Below are positions 9,535-17,485 of a stretch of DNA of 41,258 nucleotides, in pieces. The stretch covers positions 1 to 41,258 of the forward strand of contig JBKQSL010000253.1 of the NCBI GenBank assembly GCA_052143655.1, given 5' to 3'. The position numbers and the translations under genes are program-made. The DNA is from CAVSUR01 sp052143655. GTDB lineage: Bacteria > Actinomycetota > Actinomycetes > Streptosporangiales > Streptosporangiaceae. Each line of letters starts with the position of its first letter. The stretch's first letter is position 1. Under the pieces are notes generated by a model. That model had not been told where the DNA came from. It saw nothing but the letters and a program-made list of their open reading frames with translations, and ran no database searches.

Positions 9535-10208
9535 AAGGTCGCGTGCTGGTCGTCGACGATGACGCCGCCCTGGCGGAGATGCTGGGGATCGTGCTTCGCG
9601 CCGAAGGGTTCGAGCCGACATTCGTCTACGACGGTGATAAGGCCCTGGATGCCTTCCGGGACACCAGGCCTGACCTGGTGCTGCTGGACCTGATGCTGCC
9701 CGGGATGGACGGGATCGACGTCTGCCGCCAGATCAGGGCCGAGTCCGGCGTGCCGATCGTCATGCTCACCGCCAAGAGTGACACGGTCGACGTGGTGCTC
9801 GGACTGGAATCGGGCGCTGACGACTACATCGTCAAGCCGTTCCAGTCCAAGGTGCTGATCGCCCGCGTGCGGGCGCGGCTGCGGCGCACCGATGACCCGG
9901 CGCCGGAGATGCTGTCGATCGGGGACGTCACCATCGACGTGGCCGGGCACTCGGTCAGGCGGGCCGGCGAGCCGCTCAACCTCACCCCGCTGGAGTTCGA
10001 CCTGCTGGTGGCGCTGGCCCGCAAGCCCCGCCAGGTCTTCACCCGCGAACTGCTGCTGGAGCAGGTGTGGGGCTACCGGCATGCGGCCGACACTCGGCTG
10101 GTCAACGTGCATGTGCAGCGGCTGCGCGCGAAGATCGAGAAGGACCCGGAGCGCCCGGAGATCGTCGTCACCGTGCGTGGCGTGGGCTATAAGGCCGGCC
10201 CGGGCTGA
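9522..10208 (+). CDS. mtrA: DNA-binding response regulator MtrA
   Basis: This is a 228-residue OmpR-type regulator. The receiver domain has the acidic pocket (VVDDD) and phospho-acceptor Asp56 (VLLDLMLPG). The C-terminal winged helix ends RLRAKIEKDPERPEIV...VRGVGYKAGP, almost identical to Mycobacterium MtrA, which has the same length. With MtrB it controls cell division, cell wall and, in Streptomyces, development genes. Two starts are possible: ATG 9522, which matches the mycobacterial length, or ATG 9531, which overlaps the mtnA stop as ATGA. The first is listed. mtrB follows 79 nt downstream. Confidence 0.97.
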   Translation: MGVMKGRVLVVDDDAALAEMLGIVLRAEGFEPTFVYDGDKALDAFRDTRPDLVLLDLMLPGMDGIDVCRQIRAESGVPIVMLTAKSDTVDVVLGLESGADDYIVKPFQSKVLIARVRARLRRTDDPAPEMLSIGDVTIDVAGHSVRRAGEPLNLTPLEFDLLVALARKPRQVFTRELLLEQVWGYRHAADTRLVNVHVQRLRAKIEKDPERPEIVVTVRGVGYKAGPG

Positions 10209-10287
10209 TCCGGGCACGGGCGGCGGAGCGCGGCCCGTGCAGGCGCAGCAGGCCGGCAATACCAGGCAGTCTGTTCGGCGGAGGGGC

Positions 10288-12147
10288 ATGGCGGGAGCAG
10301 CAGGCAGCGGCGCCGGTCCGCGCAGGGCGGCCGTCCTGACCGCACAGGCGGCGCGCCGGCTGCGCCGGACCGCGCGCGCCCTGTTGCGCCGCAGCCGGGT
10401 GCGCTGGCGGGGGTCGCTGCAGCTGCGGGTGGTCACGACCACGCTGGTGGTCTCGGCCATCGTGGTGGCGGTCCTGGGTTTCTTCCTCATGCAGCAGATC
10501 GCGGCCGGCCTGCTGCAGAGCAAGGTGCGGTCGGCTGCCGGGCAGGCGGGCGAGGGCCTGGAGATCGTGCAGAGCCAGCAGCGGGTCTACGCCAGCCTCG
10601 GCAGCGCCACCAGCAACGTGATGTTCAGCCTTGCCACCGAGCTGGCGGCCCGGGGCGGGTCGGGCAACTACTACGGCGTCGCCGTCCTGCTGCCGCCCAG
10701 CAAGCAGGGCAAGCCGGTATTCACCCAGGGCGCCGCGGTGAACATCGTCAGCGGCGAGATCCCGACGGCCCTGGTAGCCAAGGTCGAGAGAGCCCGCAGC
10801 AGCAGCGACCCGACGATGCAGTACCAGCCGGCGGTGCTCAGCTACGGCGCCCCGCAGGCGAGCACGCCCACCGCCGGGCTGGTCTTCGGCGCGCCGTTCG
10901 GCAATTACTACCAGCTCTACTACTTCTTCCCGCTGACCGCCGAGCAGCAGGAGCTGGCCGGCGTGCAGCACACCCTGCTGCTGGTCGGCTTCGCCCTGGT
11001 GTTCCTGCTCGCCGGCATCGCCTGGCTGGTCACCCGGTGGGTGGTCGTTCCGGTCCGGCAGGCGGCGCAGGCCACCCACCGGCTGGCCACCGGCCACCTC
11101 GACGACCGCATGCCGGTCCGCGGCACCGACGAGCTGGCCGCGCTGGCCAGGTCCTTCAACGGCATGGCGGCCAGCCTGCAGGACAAGATGACCGAGCTGG
11201 AGGACCTGTCGCGGGTACAGCGGCAGTTCGTCTCCGATGTCTCGCACGAGCTGCGCACTCCGCTGACCACGATCAGGATCGCCGCCGACGTGCTGTTCGG
11301 CTCCCGGGACGGGCTGGATCCCGCCGTGGCCCGGTCGGCCGAGCTGCTGCAAAGCCAGCTGGAGCGCTTCGAGTCGCTGCTGAGCGACCTGCTGGAGATC
11401 AGCCGGTACGACGCCCACGCGGCCACCCTGGACGCCGAGCTCGTCGATGTCTGCAACGTGGTCCGCAACTCCGCCGACGTGGCCCAGCAGCTGGCCGAGC
11501 GGCGCGGCACCAGCATCGAGTTCCGGCTGCCCGCCGAGCCCTGCATGGCCGAGATCGACCGCCGCCGGGTTGCCCGAATCCTGCGGAACCTGCTGGTCAA
11601 CGCGGTAGAGCACGGCGAGAACCGGGACACGGTGGTTACCGTGGCCGTGGACAGCACGGCCGTGGCGGTCGCCGTCCGCGACTACGGGATCGGGCTGGCT
11701 CCCGGCCATGAGCGGCAGGTCTTCGACCGGTTCTGGCGCGCCGACCCGGCCCGGGCACGGTCCACCGGCGGCACCGGCCTGGGCCTGTCGATCGCCCTGG
11801 AGGACGCCCGGCTGCACGGCGGCTGGCTGGAAGCCTGGGGCCAGCCGGGACGGGGCTCGGTGTTCCGGCTCACGCTGCCCAGGACGGCCGGCGGGACCCT
11901 GGTCGGGTCGCCGCTGGCACTCCTGCCCGACGACACCGACCTGGGGACTGTCTCCGCTGCCCTGGCTGCCGTCGCCGGGCCGGACGGCGGCCCGGCAGCC
12001 CCGGTATCCGGCGGCGGCCCGGCGGCCCCGGCGGATGACGCGGCGGACCGGCCAGGTGCCGGGGGCGTGCCGCCGGACGGCGGCGATGTCATTCCCGCCC
12101 CGGGCAGCCCGGCGCGGGCTGCGGCGCAGGCACAGGCGCGTGGCTAG
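10288..12147 (+). CDS. mtrB: Sensor histidine kinase MtrB
   Basis: This is a 619-residue kinase. One membrane helix near residues 50-70 and a second near 232-252 flank an extracellular sensor domain of about 160 residues. A HAMP domain (VVPVRQAAQATHRLATGHL) follows, then the HisKA H-box SDVSHELRTPL with His320, and a HATPase domain with N box (RNLLVNAVEHGE), G1 (DYGIGL) and G2 (GGTGLGLSIA). It phosphorylates MtrA. The last 85 residues are Pro/Gly/Ala-rich. ATG 10288 is preceded closely by GGAGGGG; GTG 10237, with GGAG 8 nt upstream, is an alternative that adds 17 residues. The 3' end overlaps lpqB by 8 nt. Confidence 0.95.
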   Translation: MAGAAGSGAGPRRAAVLTAQAARRLRRTARALLRRSRVRWRGSLQLRVVTTTLVVSAIVVAVLGFFLMQQIAAGLLQSKVRSAAGQAGEGLEIVQSQQRVYASLGSATSNVMFSLATELAARGGSGNYYGVAVLLPPSKQGKPVFTQGAAVNIVSGEIPTALVAKVERARSSSDPTMQYQPAVLSYGAPQASTPTAGLVFGAPFGNYYQLYYFFPLTAEQQELAGVQHTLLLVGFALVFLLAGIAWLVTRWVVVPVRQAAQATHRLATGHLDDRMPVRGTDELAALARSFNGMAASLQDKMTELEDLSRVQRQFVSDVSHELRTPLTTIRIAADVLFGSRDGLDPAVARSAELLQSQLERFESLLSDLLEISRYDAHAATLDAELVDVCNVVRNSADVAQQLAERRGTSIEFRLPAEPCMAEIDRRRVARILRNLLVNAVEHGENRDTVVTVAVDSTAVAVAVRDYGIGLAPGHERQVFDRFWRADPARARSTGGTGLGLSIALEDARLHGGWLEAWGQPGRGSVFRLTLPRTAGGTLVGSPLALLPDDTDLGTVSAALAAVAGPDGGPAAPVSGGGPAAPADDAADRPGAGGVPPDGGDVIPAPGSPARAAAQAQARG

Positions 12148-13975
12148 GATCCGGCCCGGGACCGGGCGCCTGCCGGGGACCAGGCCAGCGGCCAGGCGCA
12201 GGCTCCGGCCCGCGGCTGCGGCGGCGCTGGCGGCCGCGGCGGGGCTGGCGGCGGCCGGGTGCGCGACCGTCCCGGCCAGCGGCCCGGTCAAGCAGGCGGG
12301 CACCAGCGGCCAGCTGGAGCAGTACCCCCAGCTGCTCGCGGTCCCGCCGCGGCCCGGCTGGTCGGCATCGGACGTGGTCACCGGCTTCCTGCACGCCAGC
12401 GCGAGCGGATTCGACGGTAATCATGCGATTGCCCGCGACTACCTGACCCCGCAGCTGCGGCGCAAATGGAATCCGGGCTGGGCGGTGACCGTGGTCGGCA
12501 GCCAGCTGGAGTCCAGCGTGGTGCCGCCCCTGGTGCACATCGTCGGTGCCCCCTCGCGGCAGGTCGCCCAGGTCACCATCACCGGCCAGCGGCTGGCCTC
12601 GCTCAGCGACAGCGGCCAGCTCACCCAGTCGTCGGGATCGACGGTCTACCACTTCAGCCTGGTCCGCACCGGCGGGCGGTGGCTGATCTCCCGGCTGCAG
12701 TCCGCCACCCTGCTGCTGCTCACCAAGCCGGACTTCACGAACGTCTACCAGCCGCACGACCTGTACTTCACCACCCCGTCCAGCCAGGTGCTGGTGCCCG
12801 ACCCGGTCTTCGTCCCGCAGGCCGAGTCCGCGGCCGACGTCGCCAAGGTGCTGGTCCGAGCCCTGATGACCGAACCCGGCGGCTGGCTGCAGGGGGCGGC
12901 GACTACTGCCTTCCCGCGGGGCACGACCCTGCTGCAGCCTCCCAGGTTCAACGGCACCAGCGTGATCGTGAACCTCGGCGGCGCGGCCGCGAAGGCGAGC
13001 AGCGGCACGCTGGAGCGGATGGCCGCCCAGCTGGCGTGGACGCTGGCCGCGCCGTCGTACTCGGCGCCGGCCATCGCCCAGTCGGTCGTGCTCCAGGTCA
13101 ACGGCGTGCGGCGGCGGCTGTACGGCCAGGGCTCGCAGTCGCGGGGCGCCTACGAGTCGTGGCTGCGGGGCTGGAAGCCGCCGCGGTCGACCGGCCAGCT
13201 GTACTTCCTGAACGACTACGCGGTCTCTGCGCTGTCCGGCGGCCGGGCGCGGCCGGTGCCGGGTGCGGCCAGGCTGAGCCATTACCGGTTCACGGCGATC
13301 GCCGTGCGGCCCGGCGGCCACGAGCTGGCCGGCCTGGTCCCGGGCCGCACTTCCGGCACCATCTACACGGCGGCGGACAGCGGGCGGGGCCGGGTGCTGG
13401 CCCGGCGCATCACCGGCGGCACCCCGATGTCGCTGAGCTTCGACCATTTTGGCGACCTGTGGGTGGCCGCCGGCCGCCGGGTGTGGATGCTGCCGTCCGG
13501 AGACGGCGATCCGGTGCCGGTCAGCACCGGGCTGCCCGCCTCGGATACGGTCACCGGCCTGCGGGTAGCGCCGGACGGCGTCCGGGTAGCCATGATCATC
13601 CAGGCGCCGGGCGGGACGGCCCAGATCGCGATCGGCGCGGTGACCGGCGGCGGCTCCAGCGGCCCCGGCGGCCAGCCGTCGATCGGCCCGAGGGTGACGG
13701 TGGGCAGCAACATCAGCGACCCGTCCCAGCTGGCCTGGTACGGCAGTGACGACATCCTGGTGCTGGCCCGCCCGGGCGCCCGGTCGGCGCTGTACGAGGC
13801 ACCCGTCAACGGCGGCCAGGCCAGCCAGATCATTCCCGTGCCCGATATCTCCTCGCTCAGCAGTGACGGCCAGGAACTCGCGGTGGCGACCGCCGACCAC
13901 ATCCTGACGTCCTCGGGCCCGAACGCCACGTGGAAGCAGGTTGCGTCCGGTAGCCAGCCTGCCTTCCCCGGCTGA
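12140..13975 (+). CDS. lpqB: Lipoprotein LpqB
   Basis: This is a 611-residue lipoprotein. A basic n-region and Ala/Leu-rich h-region lead to the lipobox-like LAAAGC; Ala replaces the more usual Leu/Val at -3. A GerMN-type domain follows (LVRALMTEPGGWLQGAATTAFP...VIVNL), and the C-terminal half is the LpqB beta-propeller. LpqB sits on the outer face of the membrane and modulates MtrB in mycobacteria. The start is GTG 12140, inside the end of mtrB (8-nt overlap), so translation is probably coupled. In most actinobacteria comF comes next; here the stop codon lies inside a 22-bp tandem repeat instead. Confidence 0.93.
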   Translation: MARIRPGTGRLPGTRPAARRRLRPAAAAALAAAAGLAAAGCATVPASGPVKQAGTSGQLEQYPQLLAVPPRPGWSASDVVTGFLHASASGFDGNHAIARDYLTPQLRRKWNPGWAVTVVGSQLESSVVPPLVHIVGAPSRQVAQVTITGQRLASLSDSGQLTQSSGSTVYHFSLVRTGGRWLISRLQSATLLLLTKPDFTNVYQPHDLYFTTPSSQVLVPDPVFVPQAESAADVAKVLVRALMTEPGGWLQGAATTAFPRGTTLLQPPRFNGTSVIVNLGGAAAKASSGTLERMAAQLAWTLAAPSYSAPAIAQSVVLQVNGVRRRLYGQGSQSRGAYESWLRGWKPPRSTGQLYFLNDYAVSALSGGRARPVPGAARLSHYRFTAIAVRPGGHELAGLVPGRTSGTIYTAADSGRGRVLARRITGGTPMSLSFDHFGDLWVAAGRRVWMLPSGDGDPVPVSTGLPASDTVTGLRVAPDGVRVAMIIQAPGGTAQIAIGAVTGGGSSGPGGQPSIGPRVTVGSNISDPSQLAWYGSDDILVLARPGARSALYEAPVNGGQASQIIPVPDISSLSSDGQELAVATADHILTSSGPNATWKQVASGSQPAFPG

Positions 13976-14035
13976 CCTGCCCGCGCTCCCCGGCTGACCT
14001 GCCCGCGCTCCCCGGCTGACCTGCCCGCGCTCCCC
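13970..14035. repeat. 3 x 22-bp perfect tandem repeat at the lpqB stop codon
   Basis: Three identical 22-bp units (13970-13991, 13992-14013, 14014-14035) begin two codons before the end of lpqB, and the first unit contains its TGA. The period is not a multiple of three, but copy changes would leave the protein intact because the stop is in the first unit. A partial fourth unit begins at 14036. Confidence 0.9.
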
Positions 14036-14119
14036 GGCTACTGCCTGCCCTCCTCGCGCCGGCGGCACCCGCTGCGGCGCCTGGCATGCGCGGCCGCCCG
14101 GACGCGACCCGGGCCCGGA

Positions 14120-14149
14120 CTGACAACGGGTCGGCAGTAGGACTAGCGT
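14120..14149 (+). promoter_or_regulatory. Promoter of the hpf leader RNA
   Basis: CTGACA (14120-14125, five of six matches to the -35 consensus) is separated by 18 nt from TAGCGT (14144-14149). Transcription would start near 14156, just ahead of the closing helix of the folded RNA and about 305 nt before the hpf start codon. TAGGTA at 14152-14157 is an alternative -10. Confidence 0.45.
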
Positions 14150-14167
14150 CTTAGGTATGGCACCCGC

Positions 14168-14326
14168 CCGGGTCCGTGGTTGCGCCGGGCTGGCCGCTCC
14201 GCTCGCGGAGGGCCGGCCCCGGCAAGCCGATGCCAGCCGCAGGCGAAACGGCCCACGTAAAGCGACGTTATGTCGACTGATCACGGTGCGGCTTAGTAGT
14301 AAGACCTGCCCCGCCGGGGGATCCGG
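14168..14326 (+). ncRNA. Structured RNA upstream of hpf, candidate raiA-motif RNA
   Basis: The sequence shows an 8-bp closing helix (14168-14175 with 14319-14326, one G-U pair), and inside it a 14-bp hairpin with one bulge (14187-14219). A 7-bp helix joins 14235-14241 to 14287-14293, and it encloses a small hairpin CGAC-GTTAT-GTCG (14263-14275). The unpaired segments are unusually A/T-rich for this genome (GGCGAAACGG, TTAGTAGTAAGACC), as in conserved RNAs. No convincing gene covers it. The raiA motif is a known comparative-genomics RNA located before raiA/hpf or comFC genes in Bacillota and Actinomycetota, and the position here fits. Assignment to that family is inference from position and fold; I cannot check it against the covariance model. 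Confidence 0.6.
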
Positions 14327-14461
14327 TGTCCTCGCGGGTAGGGAGAAGGGCAGTAGTGGCACAATCAGAGCCGCGAACCTCTCAGCAGGCGGATGTGGGG
14401 ACGAAGACCAGGTCGGCCGGGCGGGTGCCGCGTCGAGACCGGAGCGAAGGGGGTTCCGTCA

Positions 14462-15220
14462 GTGGACATCATCTTCAAAGGCCGGCACACGGACGTGCAG
14501 GAGCGGTTCCGCAGGCACGCCATGGCGAAGCTCACCAAGATCGAGAAGCTGGATCAGAGGGCCATCAGGATCGACGTGGAGATCTGCGCGGAGCGCAATC
14601 CGCGTCAGTCCGACCGTAAGGAGCGCGTCGAGCTGACGATCACCTCGCGCGGCCCGGCTATCCGGGCCGAGGCGGCCGCTGAAGACCGGTACGCCGCGCT
14701 GGACCTCGCGCTGGCGAAGCTCGAGAACCGGCTGCGCCGGGCCGGCGACCGGCGCAAGGCGCGGCACGGCGCGCACGGGACAGTCCGGCTCACCAGCATG
14801 GCCGGGGATCTCACCGGCTGGCCGGCGGGGCCGGGGGAGGGCGCCGAGGCTGTGAACGGGAGCCAGCCGCTGGTGCAGGGCGCCCAGCCCGGCGCCGGGA
14901 CGCCGAATAGCGCCGAGTCCGACGACGTAGTGCCGATCGAGATGCAGGGCGACGGCCCGCTGGTGGTGCGGGAGAAGTTCCATGCCGCGCGGCCGATGCC
15001 CATCGACGAGGCGCTGCTCGAGATGGAACTCGTGGGCCACGACTTCTTCCTGTTCCGGGATGCTGCGGATGGCCTGCCGAGCGTGGTCTACCGGCGGCGC
15101 GGTTACCAGTACGGGGTGATCCGGCTGGTAGAGGAGGCGAAGGACGGGGCTGCAGCGAACCCGCCGGCCGTCCCCGCAGCCGCCAGCGGGCAGGTCCCGG
15201 GGGGGCTGGCCGGCGGCTGA
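14462..15220 (+). CDS. hpf: Ribosome hibernation promoting factor, long form
   Basis: This is a 252-residue protein. Residues 1-100 are the ribosome-binding domain (DIIFKGRHTDVQERFRRH...LDLALAKLENRLRR), then a linker of about 80 residues, and from about 165 the C-terminal dimerisation domain (VVREKFHAARPMPIDEALLEMELVGHDFFLF). Long HPF pairs 70S ribosomes into inactive 100S dimers in stationary phase. GTG 14462 is chosen because it gives the conserved MDI start and has AAGGGGG 8 nt upstream. The mRNA leader carries the folded RNA described above. A response regulator gene follows, as in Streptomyces. Confidence 0.94.
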   Translation: MDIIFKGRHTDVQERFRRHAMAKLTKIEKLDQRAIRIDVEICAERNPRQSDRKERVELTITSRGPAIRAEAAAEDRYAALDLALAKLENRLRRAGDRRKARHGAHGTVRLTSMAGDLTGWPAGPGEGAEAVNGSQPLVQGAQPGAGTPNSAESDDVVPIEMQGDGPLVVREKFHAARPMPIDEALLEMELVGHDFFLFRDAADGLPSVVYRRRGYQYGVIRLVEEAKDGAAANPPAVPAAASGQVPGGLAGG

Positions 15221-15231
15221 TTCACCGGCTG

Positions 15232-15261
15232 CCTGCGGGTCTTCGGGGGACCCCGCGCAGG
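15232..15261 (+). terminator. Hairpin after hpf
   Basis: CCTGC-GGGTC pairs with GACCC-(CGC)-GCAGG around a 7-nt loop: 10 bp with one 3-nt bulge. It starts 12 nt after the hpf stop. It has no T-tract and may be a terminator or a 3'-end stabiliser. Confidence 0.5.
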
Positions 15262-15343
15262 TTGCGGCGCGCGGCCCGATCGCCTTGCACGGGCGGTCGC
15301 GGTCGGCGAGAGTTGATCACGACGACGGCGGCGCTGACCGCCT

Positions 15344-15375
15344 GCGGGCCGCCCGGCGAAGGCCGGACGGCCCGC
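15344..15375 (+). terminator. Second strong hairpin, just before the response regulator
   Basis: An 8-bp stem (GCGGGCCG / CGGCCCGC), a C-A mismatch, a 5-bp stem (CCGGC / GCCGG) and a GAAG loop end 26 nt before the ribosome-binding site of the next gene. It could be a terminator, an attenuator or part of that gene's leader. Confidence 0.4.
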
Positions 15376-15415
15376 CGCGGGCCGACGGTCGCACAGGTTC
15401 TGAGGAGGTGCGGTG

Positions 15416-16135
15416 ATGGCCGCCAAGGCCGGGCGCAGCGAGGACGCGGGAGAGTCCCCGGGCCGCGCCGAGCCCATCCGGACGCTGATCGTCGATGATC
15501 ACGCGCTGTTCCGCCGCGGCCTGGAGATGGTCCTCGCCGCAGAGTCCGATATCGAGCTGGTGGGCGAGGCCAGTGACGGTGCCGAGGCCGTGCAGAAGGT
15601 CGGCGAGGTGCTGCCCGATATCGTGCTGATGGACATCCGCATGCCGCGCAGCAGCGGTATCGAGGCCTGCCGGGCGATGAAGGACGTCGTGCCCAGCGCC
15701 AAGATCGTCATCCTGACGAACAGCGATGAGGAAGAGGACCTGTTCGAGGCGATCCGGGCCGGCGCGAGCGGCTACCTGCTCAAGGACATCCCGCTGGATG
15801 AGGTGGCGGGAACCGTCCGGGCGGTGCACGGCGGCCAGTCCCTGATCAACCCGTCGATGGCGGGAAAGCTGCTCACCGAGTTCGCCGGCCTGGCCCGCCG
15901 GGACACCGATGACCGGGCTGAGGAGGTGCCCGCACCCAAGCTGACCGAGCGGGAGATGCAGGTGCTCAAGCTCATCGCCCGCGGGATGAACAACCGGGAC
16001 ATCGCCAAGGAGCTGTTCATCTCGGAGAACACGGTCAAGAACCACGTCCGCAACATCCTGGAGAAGCTGCAGATCCACTCCCGGATGGAAGCGGTCATGG
16101 TGGCGGTCCGCGAAAAGCTCATCGAGCTGGGATAG
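15416..16135 (+). CDS. NarL/FixJ-type response regulator
   Basis: This is a 239-residue regulator. The receiver domain has VDDHALF (Asp27, Asp28) and phospho-acceptor Asp73 (IVLMDIRMP), and a LuxR-type helix-turn-helix lies at the C-terminus (LTEREMQVLKLIARGMNNRDIAKELFISE). No kinase gene is adjacent, so its partner is not known. Orthologues lie between hpf and secA in Streptomyces. ATG 15416 is preferred over GTG 15413 because GAGGAGG lies 7 nt upstream of it. An extra 20-residue N-terminal tail precedes the receiver domain. Confidence 0.92.
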   Translation: MAAKAGRSEDAGESPGRAEPIRTLIVDDHALFRRGLEMVLAAESDIELVGEASDGAEAVQKVGEVLPDIVLMDIRMPRSSGIEACRAMKDVVPSAKIVILTNSDEEEDLFEAIRAGASGYLLKDIPLDEVAGTVRAVHGGQSLINPSMAGKLLTEFAGLARRDTDDRAEEVPAPKLTEREMQVLKLIARGMNNRDIAKELFISENTVKNHVRNILEKLQIHSRMEAVMVAVREKLIELG

Positions 16136-16169
16136 CCGGCCGCGTGCCCGGCCGGCCAGCCGCGTGCCC

Positions 16170-16198
16170 GGCCGGCGGCGGCCAGCCGCCTTCCGGCC
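16170..16198. terminator. GC-rich hairpin between convergent genes
   Basis: GGCCGG-c-GGCGG pairs with CCGCC-tt-CCGGCC around a CCAG loop (11 bp) in the 64-nt gap between converging stops. Just before it, an 18-nt sequence occurs twice at 20-nt spacing (16139-16156 and 16159-16176). Confidence 0.5.
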
Positions 16199-16199
16199 G

Positions 16200-17426
16200 T
16201 CAGCAGGCCCCGGCGGCGGCGAGCGCGGACTTCAGCCGCGGCTCCAGCCGGGCCGGGGAAACCTGCCCGAGCGCGACGGTGTCGCAGCCGACCCAGGCCG
16301 CCGCCTCGGCCAGCGCCCGGGCCATCGGCTCGGCCGCCCACCCGGTGTCCAGCGAGAGCTGGCGGGCGATCAGTGTGCGCCCGCTGCGCGCCGGGTCCAC
16401 CCGGCCCACCAGCCGGCCCCGGGCCAGCAGCGGCATCGTGAAGTAGCCGTGCACCCGCTTGTGCCGCGGCACGTAGGCCTCCAGGCTGTGCTCGAAGCCG
16501 AACATCCGCCGGGTCCGCTTGCGGTCCCAGACCAGCGAGTCGAACGGCGACAGCAGCGTGGTCCGGTGCCGCCCCGGCGCGGGCCCGGCCGCCAGCGCCA
16601 CCGGGTCGGCCCAGGCAGGGATGGGGGAGTGCTGGCTGTCCTCGATCGTGACCGGGACCAGCCCGGCGGCCAGCGCGGTGTCCTCGGCCGGCCGCGCGGC
16701 GGCGTCGCGGCTGCCGAAGGCGCGCACCCGCTGATAGTCGGCGAGGTCGGCCCGGGTGACTACGCCGAGCGCCCGCCCGGCGACCGCCGCCAGCCGGGTC
16801 AGGCACTCGGCGTCTGACGGCTCCGCGGCCAGCAGCGCCGGCGGCAGCACCCGCTCGGGCAGGTCGTACACCCGCCGCCAGCCGGTGCGGCGCGAGCAGA
16901 TGACCGCCCCGGTGTCGAGCAGCCACTCCACGGCGATCTTGGTGTCGGACCAGTCCCACCAGTCGCCGCCGTTCTTGGCGCCGCCCAGCTCAGTCGTGGT
17001 GAGCGGGCCGTCGGCGCGGATGCGGGCCAGCACCTGATCGCAGACGCTGGCGTTGCTCTGGTGCCAGCGGATCCCCCTGGCCCGCAGCGCCCGGCGCCGG
17101 AACTCGTAGTGGGGCCACTCCTCGATCGGCAGCACGCAGGCGGCATGGGACCAGTACTCGAACGCGGTCGCCTGCCGCGGATTCCAGTAGGCACGCTCGA
17201 TCTGCGCCCGGGGCACGGCACCGAGCCGGGCGTAGGCGACCAGCTCATGCGAGCGGGCCAGCACGCTGATCGTGTCAAGCTGCACCGCGCCGATCCGGCG
17301 CAGCATCCCGGCCACCCCGCCCGGCTGCGCGCGGCGGCCGATGAAGCCCTGGGCCCGCAGGGTAATCAGCTGCGCCTCATCGGGACTGAGGCGCAGCCGC
17401 GGGGCCGGGCCGCACGTGACTGACAC
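16200..17426 (-). CDS. Winged-helix DNA-binding / YcaQ-type crosslink-repair DNA glycosylase family protein
   Basis: This 408-residue protein belongs to the HTH_42/YcaQ family. The signature GAVQLDTISVLARSHELVAYARLG at residues 46-69 contains the QxD motif (Gln49, Asp51) used by YcaQ/AlkX for base excision, so catalytic activity is plausible. Other family features are the FEYWSHAACVLP segment and the LLSPFDSLVWDRKRTRRMFGFEHSLEAYVP block. YcaQ enzymes unhook interstrand crosslinks. The GTG start at 17426 has no ribosome-binding site, but TACGCT lies 7 nt upstream, so the mRNA may be leaderless. It converges on the response regulator gene. Confidence 0.85.
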   Translation of the reverse strand: MSVTCGPAPRLRLSPDEAQLITLRAQGFIGRRAQPGGVAGMLRRIGAVQLDTISVLARSHELVAYARLGAVPRAQIERAYWNPRQATAFEYWSHAACVLPIEEWPHYEFRRRALRARGIRWHQSNASVCDQVLARIRADGPLTTTELGGAKNGGDWWDWSDTKIAVEWLLDTGAVICSRRTGWRRVYDLPERVLPPALLAAEPSDAECLTRLAAVAGRALGVVTRADLADYQRVRAFGSRDAAARPAEDTALAAGLVPVTIEDSQHSPIPAWADPVALAAGPAPGRHRTTLLSPFDSLVWDRKRTRRMFGFEHSLEAYVPRHKRVHGYFTMPLLARGRLVGRVDPARSGRTLIARQLSLDTGWAAEPMARALAEAAAWVGCDTVALGQVSPARLEPRLKSALAAAGAC

Positions 17427-17485
17427 GAGCGACAGCGTAGCCAGCGGGTCCGACAGTCCCGCCCGGCCGGTTTAATATCGCTGGT

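Noticed and set aside
14303..14310. GACCTGCC, like the end of a cobalamin riboswitch B12 box
   Set aside because: The other conserved cobalamin riboswitch elements are missing, and the gene downstream is hpf, not a B12-related gene.
14157..14636. Possible leaderless 159-codon gene starting in the hpf leader
   Set aside because: Codon bias collapses after about 25 codons, it contains rare TTA and A-ending codons, and it runs out of frame into hpf. The folded RNA explains the region better.
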